64,000 nucleotides of DNA. It comes from JANQNX01 sp965601665. Lineage in GTDB: Bacteria > Pseudomonadota > Gammaproteobacteria > Eutrophobiales > Eutrophobiaceae. The notes beneath the pieces were generated by a model. It did not search any database. It had not been told where the DNA came from and worked only from the letters and a program-made list of their open reading frames with translations. Positions 53,590 to 61,681 of the stretch are shown piece by piece (within the stretch, counting starts at the first letter, position 1; every line of letters starts with the position of its first letter). The stretch is taken from assembly GCA_965601665.1 (NCBI GenBank), contig OZ271833.1:930001-994000 (forward strand), given 5' to 3'. The position numbers were made by a program, and so were the translations under genes.

Positions 53590-54687
53590 ATGGATAAAAG
53601 GCAATCATCATCGCCAGAGCGCAGGAACTACTACCGTATCCTGAATGTACAGCCGGATGCGTCGCTGGAAATCATCCGCAGTAGTTTTCGCACGCTGATG
53701 CAAAAACTGAAACTGCACCCAGACCTGGGCGGTAATGCGCAGGAAGCCGCTATCATCAACGAAGCCTACCAGGTACTGAGCAATACAGAGCAGCGGGCCC
53801 GATACGATGAAGAACTTCTCGCTGAATTCGGTATCAACCAGCTGTCGCAGGGACACCTGCATCAGGCAGAGAGTAACTATGCATCGCCATCGGCAGACAC
53901 TGATGACCATGGCAACCAGCGTAACTACTACCGCATCCTGAATGTGCAGCCGGACGCACCCGACGAGATTATCCGCAGGATCTACCTGTCACTGAAGAAG
54001 GATGCAGACTCTGCCACCATGCGCCTGCTCAGCGAGGCCTATTCCATCATCGGTAATGAAGACAAGCGCAAACTTTATGATCAATTACTCAGCCGCTACG
54101 AACATGTGCAGGCAGTGGAGTTTTTATTTGAATCGTTGCGCGAAAAAACAAATACGTTCAAGCAGACGATCCCGCCTGCTGTTAAACGCACAGTACAGCA
54201 CAAGGTGAATGCGAGCTATAACACGCCTGGTGCGACACCTTACCGGCCCGTGATAACGCAGTACTGCCAGTTTTGTAAAACACCGCATCAGCAAAGCCCG
54301 TGTGAAGATACGGCGCCGCTGTGCATTGAGTGCAAGAGCCCGTTGTTTCCACCTTCGGCCTCTTTTTTAAAACAAAACCGCCGCGACATCGTGCGGATCG
54401 CACAACGACATGGTGCATGCAGCGCCTGGCTCACGTGGCCGGGCAAGAAATTAAAAGCCACGATTGGTGATATGTCACCTACCGGCATGCAGATTCAAAC
54501 AGACGCAAAGATCGATGAAAACCATGTCATCAAGCTGGACGGCGATGATTTTAAGGCCGTGGGCATGGTGACGTATTGCAGCAGGGAGTTTGAGGGCGAA
54601 CAGTACGTGAAACACGTATGCGGCATCAAGTTCCTGACGGTAAATTTTAACAGGTTAAAGGGACAGTTTTTTTCAGCAAATGCATGA
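53590..54687 (+). CDS. J-J-zinc ribbon-PilZ fusion protein
   Basis: 365 aa from ATG 53590; the frame is open from TTG 53530. Domains in order: J domain 1 (12-75) with the HPD motif (43-45); J domain 2 (111-170), which repeats R-N-Y-Y-R-I-L-N-V-Q-P-D-A but lacks HPD (KKD instead); a four-Cys zinc ribbon (C226, C229, C245, C248); and a C-terminal PilZ domain with RxxxR (265-269) and DMSPTG (294-299), both canonical for c-di-GMP. No membrane segment. Likely a DnaK cochaperone or adaptor whose activity is tuned by c-di-GMP; this is inference. The next gene, 28 bases on, encodes a BLUF protein. Confidence 0.85.
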   Translation: MDKRQSSSPERRNYYRILNVQPDASLEIIRSSFRTLMQKLKLHPDLGGNAQEAAIINEAYQVLSNTEQRARYDEELLAEFGINQLSQGHLHQAESNYASPSADTDDHGNQRNYYRILNVQPDAPDEIIRRIYLSLKKDADSATMRLLSEAYSIIGNEDKRKLYDQLLSRYEHVQAVEFLFESLREKTNTFKQTIPPAVKRTVQHKVNASYNTPGATPYRPVITQYCQFCKTPHQQSPCEDTAPLCIECKSPLFPPSASFLKQNRRDIVRIAQRHGACSAWLTWPGKKLKATIGDMSPTGMQIQTDAKIDENHVIKLDGDDFKAVGMVTYCSREFEGEQYVKHVCGIKFLTVNFNRLKGQFFSANA

Positions 54688-54715
54688 CATCGCAACAATG
54701 AACGAGGCAATGTAG

Positions 54716-55909
54716 ATGGACAATACGAATAAACTGGAACAACTACTCTATCGTAGTCGCGCATCCAGAAGCATGACCATGCAAGAATTGCGCGAACTGC
54801 TGTTACAGGCACGAGAACGCAACGCCGCAGAGGAAGTCACCGGTCTGCTTGTTCACGATCGCGATCGTTTTATCCAATGGCTGGAAGGCCCTGGCGATAA
54901 CCTTGAAAGAATCTGGTCATCGATCCAGAAAGACGCGCGTCACTATGAGGTTGAACGCATTTATGTACCCCGCCTGAAACAGCGCATGTTTAAGGATTGG
55001 GACATGCAACTGGGGCATGATGGCGAAAGCGGCGTGCAAGATCTGGCAGCGGAGGATAATTTCGAGGAACTGACACTGCCTGCAAAGGCCATGCAAGACC
55101 TGCGTGAGCATCGCATCGATGCGCATGAGATTGTTAGTAGCGTCGCGTTCTGGCACGCCATCCCGCCGATTGAAGACCTGACCCGGTTGCTGGCCTGTGG
55201 TAGCGAGGAAGATGTACAGCAGCTGTTCGACCGTATCATTGATCTAAAACCGTCAATCTACTCGCTGGCATGGCACCTGTTTGGACCCGTTGCGAGTGCA
55301 CTGGGCGATGCCTGGCAGGAAGATCGACTTGTCGGCGCCCAACTAACGATAGCGCAGTCCAGGCTCTGCCAGTTGATGCGCCTGGTTAGCCACAATTACT
55401 TTGATGAAGACTTACCGTGGCGTGATGGACTGGTGCTCGTATCGCCAATGCCGGGTGAAAATGCGCTGGTCGGCGCCTCATTTGCCTGTATTGCGTTTGA
55501 AGCACTTGGCTGGAACGTGGAATGGGCATTCGTACAGAACCGTGAACAATTGCTGAAGATGGTGAACAATACCAGCTATAAGATCGTACACCTGGAACTG
55601 AGTGATACCTTCATGCATGAGCAGTTGTTGCCTGATTTAGCCAGTTTCATTACACAGATCCGACAGGCATCAGCAAACCCGGCAGTTAAAATACTGGTTG
55701 GCGGCCGTGCTTTTTCAGAACAGACGGGGCTTAGCGTTGTGATCGGCGCCGATGGTGATGCCGTATCAAGGGGTAGCGAGGAAAAAGACATTGAAGCCAT
55801 GCTCAAATTTACCGGCTGGAACAAGCCAATGGACCCGATGATGGTCGCGCAAGCGACATTAATCGAGGTATGCCAGAATATTCAGAAACGTTATTTTGAA
55901 GAAGCCTGA
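54716..55909 (+). CDS. BLUF photoreceptor with cobalamin-type (SCHIC-like) C-terminal domain
   Basis: 397 aa. The N-terminal BLUF domain (about 7-100) has the photocycle residues Y12, N36 and Q54 (LLYRS, RERN, FIQWLEG), so it should bind FAD and sense blue light. Residues about 150-230 form a helical domain like the B12-binding cap, and about 235-370 a Rossmann-like domain (VLVSPMPGENALVGASFACIAFEALGW). The position of the cobalamin-ligating His in DxHxxG is Ala here (GENALVG). Architecture recalls AppA of purple bacteria, but no photosynthesis genes are seen. GAGG ribosome site before ATG; 28 bases after the J-PilZ gene. Confidence 0.85.
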   Translation: MDNTNKLEQLLYRSRASRSMTMQELRELLLQARERNAAEEVTGLLVHDRDRFIQWLEGPGDNLERIWSSIQKDARHYEVERIYVPRLKQRMFKDWDMQLGHDGESGVQDLAAEDNFEELTLPAKAMQDLREHRIDAHEIVSSVAFWHAIPPIEDLTRLLACGSEEDVQQLFDRIIDLKPSIYSLAWHLFGPVASALGDAWQEDRLVGAQLTIAQSRLCQLMRLVSHNYFDEDLPWRDGLVLVSPMPGENALVGASFACIAFEALGWNVEWAFVQNREQLLKMVNNTSYKIVHLELSDTFMHEQLLPDLASFITQIRQASANPAVKILVGGRAFSEQTGLSVVIGADGDAVSRGSEEKDIEAMLKFTGWNKPMDPMMVAQATLIEVCQNIQKRYFEEA

Positions 55910-55990
55910 CTATAACCTGGATAAAAGCCGAAAGTTTTTCACTCCTGCGGCATAACGTTTCTTAAGTCCGGACGCTTACGCGTAATTGCG

Positions 55991-56464
55991 CTATTGGGGG
56001 ATGGGAATATTCGTTCGCTTGGTCACCGTTCTCAAGGTAAACAAGGTCTTGATGCGCGTCACGCCGGGCAAATGCGTAAGATGTTGATGATGTAGTCGCT
56101 CAAAGTCAGCGGTATCAGCCACCACCACCCGTAACAAATAATCATAGTCGCCTGTAATGAAGTAACATTCCATTACTTCAGGCACTTCTTTAATTTTTTT
56201 TTCAAATGCGTCCAGCATGTCCTGCTTTTGGCTGGATAGCGTTAACTCCACAAACACATTGCTGCTTAAGCCAAGGGCCTCTTCGTCAACCAGCGTCGCG
56301 TAGGACTTGATGATGCCTTGTTCTTCCAGTTGTTTGACGCGCCTGAGGCACGCCGACGGTGATAAATGCACCTTCTCTGCAAGCTCCTGGTTGGTCATTT
56401 TTCCATCCTTTTGCATTTCCTCAAGGATGGCGACATCCAGCTTGTTTAATTTTATTTTTTGCAT
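55991..56464 (-). CDS. Lrp/AsnC-family transcriptional regulator
   Basis: 157 aa: N-terminal helix-turn-helix (MTNQELAEKVHLSPSACLRRVKQLEE) and a C-terminal RAM domain that binds amino acids (about 65-145). Divergent from alanine dehydrogenase with 136 AT-rich bases between, the usual arrangement of a local regulator of ald. Ligand probably alanine or a related amino acid, by context. Confidence 0.93.
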   Translation of the reverse strand: MQKIKLNKLDVAILEEMQKDGKMTNQELAEKVHLSPSACLRRVKQLEEQGIIKSYATLVDEEALGLSSNVFVELTLSSQKQDMLDAFEKKIKEVPEVMECYFITGDYDYLLRVVVADTADFERLHHQHLTHLPGVTRIKTLFTLRTVTKRTNIPIPQ

Positions 56465-56600
56465 AATATTCTAATAAATAGCTATATATACGAATATTAT
56501 TCATATTTATTGATATATATGTCAATTCATAACAATAAGATTTCGTCGATTTTTCACTACACTTCGCAAAAATCTCCACTCACTGACAGGGAGCAAGCAA
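56465..56600. promoter_or_regulatory. AT-rich divergent control region (Lrp regulator / ald)
   Basis: The shared intergenic segment is about 75% A+T with several imperfect inverted repeats such as AATATTATTCATATTTATT and GATATATAT (56490-56520), the kind of degenerate sites Lrp proteins bind. No exact operator can be fixed by eye. Confidence 0.5.
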
Positions 56601-57755
56601 ATGAGAATCGGCGTACCAAAAGAGATTAAAAACCATGAATACCGCGTCGGCATGACGCCTTCCAGCGTGCAGGAACTGGTTAAACAGGGCCACCAGGTAA
56701 CGATAGAGACAAACGCCGGTTCAGGCATTGGCATGACAGATCAGCATTACCTCGATGCCGGTGCCAGCATCGTCAAATCCGCAGAAGAAGTATTTAAAAG
56801 CAACGAGATGATCGTCAAGGTGAAAGAACCACAGCCTGTTGAATGCAAGATGCTACATGCAGGCCAGGTGCTGTTTACCTACCTGCACCTGTCACCCGAT
56901 CCGGAGCAAACCCAACTATTGCTGGAATCCGGCGTGACGGCGATAGCCTATGAAACAGTCACCGGACCAGATAACAGCCTGCCACTACTGGCGCCGATGA
57001 GTGAAGTTGCGGGCCGTTTGTCCGTACAGGCGGGGGCTTACTGTCTGGAAAAAGCACACGGTGGCCAGGGCGTGTTACTCGGTGGCGTCCCGGGTGTCGC
57101 ACCGGCCAGGGTGCTGATCATTGGTGGTGGTGTTGTTGGTGAAAATGCCGCACACATGGCCTGTGGTATGGGCGCTGACGTTACGATTCTCGATAAATCA
57201 GTACAGCGACTGCGGCAGTTGGATAATGAATTTTCCGGTCGGGTTAAATGTGTTTATTCAACGACAGAAACACTGGAAGAATACAGCGCCAGCGCAGACC
57301 TCGTCATTGGCGCGGTATTAATCCCCGGCGCCGCAGCACCAAAATTACTCGACCGCAATGACATACGCAGCATGAAAAAAGGCTCTGTTATTGTCGATGT
57401 TGCCATAGACCAGGGCGGTTGTTTTGAAACCTCCAAACCCACCACACACCAGGAACCCACTTACGTGGTCGACGATGTTGTACATTATTGCGTTGCGAAT
57501 ATGCCGGGGGCAGTACCAAGAACGTCAACACTGGCGCTGAATAATGTCACCCTGCCCTACATCATACACATAGCCAACAAGGGTGCGTTTAAGGCAATGG
57601 CCGAAGACCCGGGCTTGCTGAATGGGTTAAACATCAACCAGGGCAAGGTGACATACAAGGCAGTCGCAGATGCGCTTGGTTACAGGTATATGCCGCCACA
57701 AAATGTATTTGAAAATGAAGCAAGTAAGAAACAGCCCCATGCGCCAGCGCCTTGA
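56601..57755 (+). CDS. ald: Alanine dehydrogenase
   Basis: Reversible NAD-dependent conversion of L-alanine to pyruvate and ammonia. 384 aa with MRIGVPKEIKNHEYRVG at the N-terminus, catalytic lysine in the MIVKVKEPQ region, and the NAD loop IIGGGVVGENAAHMA. The GGGAGC ribosome site precedes ATG. Divergent Lrp-type regulator. Slightly longer than usual because of a short Lys/Pro-rich tail. Confidence 0.96.
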   Translation: MRIGVPKEIKNHEYRVGMTPSSVQELVKQGHQVTIETNAGSGIGMTDQHYLDAGASIVKSAEEVFKSNEMIVKVKEPQPVECKMLHAGQVLFTYLHLSPDPEQTQLLLESGVTAIAYETVTGPDNSLPLLAPMSEVAGRLSVQAGAYCLEKAHGGQGVLLGGVPGVAPARVLIIGGGVVGENAAHMACGMGADVTILDKSVQRLRQLDNEFSGRVKCVYSTTETLEEYSASADLVIGAVLIPGAAAPKLLDRNDIRSMKKGSVIVDVAIDQGGCFETSKPTTHQEPTYVVDDVVHYCVANMPGAVPRTSTLALNNVTLPYIIHIANKGAFKAMAEDPGLLNGLNINQGKVTYKAVADALGYRYMPPQNVFENEASKKQPHAPAP

Positions 57756-57882
57756 ACAAGACAGGAAAAATACTTTGGAGCAGCGGCCGGGCCTGTTCAA
57801 TCATGCAAATACAGACCGATGTTCTACAGCCTGAAAACCGGATCATTTAATTAAAGATACCTGGTCTGGCTCCATTTATGTG

Positions 57883-58506
57883 TTAATTCTTTCTTGCGAC
57901 CAGAAAGGTGGCGCGACCTTTCTTAGCCACCCACTCTTTCTCAAGACTAAAGCCGCTGTCTACGAGGTTCTTTTTTAATTCTGTTGATGTAAAGAAAACC
58001 AAATGCGGCGGAATGAACCCTAGCCATCGCCCAAATGGCACAATCAGTTTCAGATACCACATCGAGTCTTGCAGACAGGCCGTGTTACTGATGAATATCC
58101 CACCGGGTTTAAGCAGGGAATGAACCTTCTTAAGTACATCCATGCGGTTATCCAGCAGATGCAGGATACTTAGTCCAAGCACGGCATCGTATGAATTTGC
58201 TTCTGCTTGATAGTCATAGATATCTGCAACCGAAAAGTGAACGTTATTAATCCCCGCCTCTTGTTGTTTTTTATTGGCAATCGCAATCATATTTGCAGAG
58301 ACATCGATTGCGTCGATATGACTGACATAGGGCGCATGCAGTAATGCGGTGCCGCCTGTGCCACAAGCAAACTCAAACAGGGTCATATCAGGCGTAAAGA
58401 ACTGTCGCGAGATCACCAGTTTCTTCTGGTAGGCCGCTTCATCCGCGATCGGTGTCTTTGAATATTTATCCGCGATCTTGTCCCAGAAACGGGCTGTATT
58501 TGTCAT
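57883..58506 (-). CDS. Class I SAM-dependent methyltransferase
   Basis: 207 aa with motif I LFEFACGTGGTALL, IDVSANMIAIA (motif II) and LGLSILHLLDN (motif IV). Belongs to the Methyltransf_11/25 type; the C-terminal segment V-V-F-F-T-S-T-E-L-K-K-N is typical of small-molecule enzymes. Substrate unknown. ATG 58506 has a GAG-type site 8 bases upstream. Confidence 0.88.
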   Translation of the reverse strand: MTNTARFWDKIADKYSKTPIADEAAYQKKLVISRQFFTPDMTLFEFACGTGGTALLHAPYVSHIDAIDVSANMIAIANKKQQEAGINNVHFSVADIYDYQAEANSYDAVLGLSILHLLDNRMDVLKKVHSLLKPGGIFISNTACLQDSMWYLKLIVPFGRWLGFIPPHLVFFTSTELKKNLVDSGFSLEKEWVAKKGRATFLVARKN

Positions 58507-58553
58507 CAATCAATCTCAAAAAATGAATCAAAAATGTAATGCCGGGGCAGTTT

Positions 58554-58871
58554 TCAGTCCGAGTAAAATGGCGAGCTCATTCCCTTGCTTGCCTCTGCTA
58601 CCACATCACCATCAAACAACTTTACAGTAAGATTGCCGTTAACCTTCTGCCCAAAGGGAATCAATAAGTCATCGATATACTTCTGCGCATGTTCCTGCGA
58701 TGCAAATTCATAAAACCCGCCAACAGAATGCGTGTTGATACCACTAAGCCATGTTTTTGATACCAGGCCTTCAAACTGCTGCATATCGTCATTGATAGGT
58801 TTCCAGTCTATCTCAGTAAAAGGTATAGACACCTGGTACTCTGCATAAAGGAAGATTTTCCCTGAACTCAT
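58554..58871 (-). CDS. YdhR-like monooxygenase-fold protein
   Basis: 105 aa single ferredoxin-like domain. F-E-G-L-V-S-K-T-W-L followed by H-S-V-G-G-F-Y-E-F-A matches the YdhR family, small proteins with dimeric alpha-beta barrel fold and no proven reaction. Excellent AAGGAG site before ATG 58871. Upstream of the methyltransferase gene by 47 bases, maybe cotranscribed. Confidence 0.75.
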   Translation of the reverse strand: MSSGKIFLYAEYQVSIPFTEIDWKPINDDMQQFEGLVSKTWLSGINTHSVGGFYEFASQEHAQKYIDDLLIPFGQKVNGNLTVKLFDGDVVAEASKGMSSPFYSD

Positions 58872-59204
58872 CACTAGCTCCTTAAATTTACGTAATCACC
58901 TACATGGCCCTATTCTGACTCCAATGCATCAACGACTTCAAGACCGGGAGAATGCCGACGAAATATCGACACAGCGTTGGGATTTCATCATTACCATGGC
59001 CATAGATAAATAAATATTGGCACCTTTCTCAATGAATTCTCGGCACGGCCTCTACGATCCCGCCTTAAAATGAGACACCATTCATAAACTCACACGACAA
59101 TTGTGATCGAATTAACAGTATCATCGTGACTATTGGGGTGACTCATAAAACTGGCATCGCTGTTGCAGCAACAGGGTAATTCATCTGTTTTAAGGAGACA
59201 GAAA
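58872..59204. other. 333-base non-coding interval
   Basis: Between the divergent YdhR-like gene and the small membrane protein gene. It should contain promoters for both, but I see no clear -10/-35 pair, hairpin or repeat. Confidence 0.5.
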
Positions 59205-59399
59205 ATGAACAAGTTACATTACAACATACCGCTGATGATATTTGTTGCCGGTGCCGTTGTGTTCTTGTTGGCGCCATTTAATATTATCCCTACGTTGACC
59301 AGTGCAGAGTTCGCTTTGACCGGCCTTTTTATCGAAGCCATGGGTATCGCGACCGGATTCGTCTGGTATCTAAGAGACAAAGCCACGGAAGAGTACTAA
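59205..59399 (+). CDS. Small two-helix membrane protein
   Basis: 64 aa from ATG 59205, chosen for its AAGGAG site; the frame opens 14 codons earlier without one. Two hydrophobic segments (about 8-25 and 33-54) and a charged C-terminus (LRDKATEEY). No family recognised. Confidence 0.65.
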   Translation: MNKLHYNIPLMIFVAGAVVFLLAPFNIIPTLTSAEFALTGLFIEAMGIATGFVWYLRDKATEEY

Positions 59400-59443
59400 A
59401 TACCGGAGTCTTAAAAAATACACTACTCCGGCATCTTTAGTCG

Positions 59444-60460
59444 ATGTATGCTGATGCTATGCGATGCCGGACCTCTTTCACCTTAGCGCTATTCCTGTTT
59501 GCGACATCCGCATTTGCCGCGCCACTGACCGAGGTCGACGATTTTGGCGACAACCCCGGTGCCATCAGCATGTACAAGTATGTTCCCGCTAATGTGCCGG
59601 CAAACGCCCCGCTGGTGGTGGCCTTGCACGGCTGCCGGCAGGATGCAGAAATCTATAGCAAAACCGGCTGGGTAGCGTTGGCAGAAGAATGGCAATTCAC
59701 TCTCGTCTATCCGGAACAATCACTGTTCAATAATCCCTACCGCTGCTGGAACTGGTTCCAGGCTGAAGAAACGGCACGCGGCCAGGGTGAAGTGCAATCC
59801 ATCATCAGCATGATCGACAAGATGAAAAACGATCATGGCATCGATGCCAGTCGTATTTATGTCGACGGTCTGTCCGCCGGTGGCTGGTTAACCACCATTT
59901 TACTGGCCAGCTATCCGGATGTGTTTGCCGGCGGTGCCACGCATGCAGGCGGCCCGGCGTTTTGTGCCCAAACAAAGCATTATTTCTGGGACGTATTCCG
60001 CTGGTGGAACGTCTACAGTGCCAGTCAAAATGCGAGTCGCTGCATGGAAGGTGACGACAAGTCACCACAAGCATGGCAGGAACTGGTCGAGCAATTCGGC
60101 TTCGATGGCGATGATACCCAATGGCCAATCATCTCGGTTTGGCAAGGGCATGCCGACGAGGTCGTCGACAAACTCAACCAACAGGAAATCATCGATCAAT
60201 GGACGGCCTTGCATGGAGCCGACCAGGTTGCCGATAACGAGACACAACTTGGCAACAATACCAACATTACCCTGCGCCAGTATGCGAATAACAACGGTAA
60301 GGTCGTGGTGGAAAGCTGGTCAATCACCAGTATGAAACATGGTGCCGCGATATTCAGCGGCGCGGTACCGCCTTGCGGTGAAGCGAGCGATTATCTATTG
60401 GATGCCGGTGTCTGTTCTGTGCGCCGCATTGGCCAGTTCTGGGGGCTGGATTCCCCGTAG
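59444..60460 (+). CDS. PHB depolymerase-family secreted esterase
   Basis: 338 aa with a signal peptide (ending S-A-F-A-A, about residue 25). Alpha/beta hydrolase: oxyanion HGCRQD, nucleophile in G-L-S-A-G-G (serine about residue 147), His in S-M-K-H-G near the C-terminus. Family includes extracellular short-chain PHB depolymerases and feruloyl/acetyl xylan esterases (LpqC-type), so the substrate is not fixed. Six cysteines suggest disulfides. Start uncertain between 59444 and 59459. Confidence 0.87.
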   Translation: MYADAMRCRTSFTLALFLFATSAFAAPLTEVDDFGDNPGAISMYKYVPANVPANAPLVVALHGCRQDAEIYSKTGWVALAEEWQFTLVYPEQSLFNNPYRCWNWFQAEETARGQGEVQSIISMIDKMKNDHGIDASRIYVDGLSAGGWLTTILLASYPDVFAGGATHAGGPAFCAQTKHYFWDVFRWWNVYSASQNASRCMEGDDKSPQAWQELVEQFGFDGDDTQWPIISVWQGHADEVVDKLNQQEIIDQWTALHGADQVADNETQLGNNTNITLRQYANNNGKVVVESWSITSMKHGAAIFSGAVPPCGEASDYLLDAGVCSVRRIGQFWGLDSP

Positions 60461-60544
60461 AGTCAATCGACTGACGTACAAGCAAATGCCTGACCGTCAA
60501 CTATAGACAAGTTCGAGTGGCGTTTTTTTGCCAAGGTATAGCAG

Positions 60545-60729
60545 TTAACCGCGTTGCGATTCCATGTAACGACGCAATATTTTATTGATACGCGTCTGAT
60601 ACTTGCCTTCCTGGGATTTAAACCAGTCCAGCATGTCGGCATCAAGGCGTAATGTCACCTGTTTTTTGACAGGCTTAATGCCTTGGCATCACCATGTATG
60701 ACATCTAATATTTTAGATTTACCAGCCAT
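60545..60729 (-). pseudogene. Frameshifted BrnA-like antitoxin
   Basis: Starting at ATG 60729 the frame reads M-A-G-K-S-K-I-L-D and then stops after 24 codons. In the next frame the sequence continues as G-I-K-P-V-K-K-Q-V-T-L-R-L-D-A-D, W-F-K-S-Q and Y-Q-T-R-I-N to a stop at 60545, the BrnA/DUF4415 antitoxin pattern. One missing base near 60687 (in the CCTTGG run on the plus strand) explains the break. No intact BrnT toxin gene is adjacent. Confidence 0.7.
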
Positions 60730-60871
60730 CGTTATTTACCTCTATTAACACTTTCATGTCCAATGCCTTATTCAGGTCATTATCACCGTATCCCAACAAT
60801 TCCTGCGCGTAGGCTTGTATAGTTCCTTTAGTCGCTCTTGTAGTTATAACGCATTTAATTTGTACTGACAC
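60719..60871 (-). CDS. Possible 50-aa protein between antitoxin genes
   Basis: GTG 60871 overlaps the end of the XRE gene, and the frame runs 50 codons to a stop that overlaps the BrnA-like start. Overlaps at both ends resemble operon packing, but no family is recognised and no ribosome site is convincing. Confidence 0.25.
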   Translation of the reverse strand: MSVQIKCVITTRATKGTIQAYAQELLGYGDNDLNKALDMKVLIEVNNDGW

Positions 60872-61202
60872 TGATTCCTGCACCCTCTTTTGATCTGGCA
60901 GGATGCTTTTTTAGTTTAACTTCAACATCCATATCCAGTGCATTAAGCAATTCCAGCAATTTACCTACTGAAAAACGACCAGAACGATTTCGCTTGAGGT
61001 CAGAAACATATGACTGACTGATGCCTAGTATTTCTGCGGCTTGCTGCTGCGTCAGTTTACGCTGTTCAATGATCTTATAGATCTCGTAGGTCAAACGGGC
61101 TTTTAAAAGTTCCTGTTGAGAATCAGGGAACCCCAAATCTGCAAACACGTTGCCGCTACCTTTTTCAAATTCAAGCTGACTCACTGATTCATTTCCTGCC
61201 AT
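60855..61202 (-). CDS. XRE-family antitoxin (HigA-like)
   Basis: 115 aa from ATG 61202. Helix-turn-helix at about 45-70 (LTQQQAAEILGISQSYVSDLKR) with a C-terminal LLELLNALDMDVEVKL tail, typical of antitoxins paired with Gp49/RelE toxins. It follows a toxin gene that is broken (61181-61539), so it now stands as an orphan. It probably represses its own promoter. Confidence 0.85.
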   Translation of the reverse strand: MAGNESVSQLEFEKGSGNVFADLGFPDSQQELLKARLTYEIYKIIEQRKLTQQQAAEILGISQSYVSDLKRNRSGRFSVGKLLELLNALDMDVEVKLKKHPARSKEGAGISVSTN

Positions 61203-61539
61203 ATTTGTTTTGCCTGAAGTAAACGTTGATTGATTATGTTGATATGCTTTTGCGGTGTTTTGATGCCTGTTTTCGATTTTTCTGAAATGCATGTAATACA
61301 AAAATAGTGTCACCGATATTGACTGCATAGATAACTCGATAAGCATCCGTTCGATAGGAAGCTACAATCTCCATAACTTTGCTGCCTTTAAAACCCTTCA
61401 TCGGTTTCGCAGCAGGGTCAATGCCACCTGCCTGAGCAGCAAAGAGTGCCTGGCCAAAATCCCGCTGCACGCGGCGCGGAAAGGCCTTCAATTCCTTTTT
61501 ACTGGCACCAACCCAGATAACCGGCTATAACTCATCCAT
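61181..61539 (-). pseudogene. Broken RelE/ParE-type (Gp49-like) toxin
   Basis: From ATG 61539 the sequence reads M-D-E-L, then an amber stop (61525-61527), then P-V-I-W-V-G-A-S-K-K-E-L-K-A-F-P and K-G-F-K-G-S-K-V-M-E-I-V to L-H-A-F-Q. After that the frame shifts at an A-run near 61276; the family C-terminus S-K-T-G-I-K-T-P-Q-K-H-I continues one frame over, with its stop inside the antitoxin start. So two independent lesions have inactivated it. The antitoxin gene after it is intact. Confidence 0.82.
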
Positions 61540-61599
61540 GATAGTAATATCGTGATATTAAGATAAACTGATATCAAGCGGATAATCGTTTAAAGTCGG

Positions 61600-61681
61600 T
61601 TAAAAGATTTCTCAGTCACTGCGTTCATTCGAAATGACAGGGGTTTGTCATCTCGACGACCGTAGGGAGGAGGGATCTTAA
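61600..61681. repeat. Imperfect palindromic intergenic repeat
   Basis: Two arms, AGATTTCTCAGTCACTGCG...GAAATGACA (61605-61639) and TGTCATCTCGACGACC...GGGATCTTAA (61646-61681), are imperfect inverted copies. The arms resemble the common TGTCAT-CTCGA type of mobile intergenic repeat. The right end supplies the stop codon of the ABC exporter gene. Confidence 0.65.
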
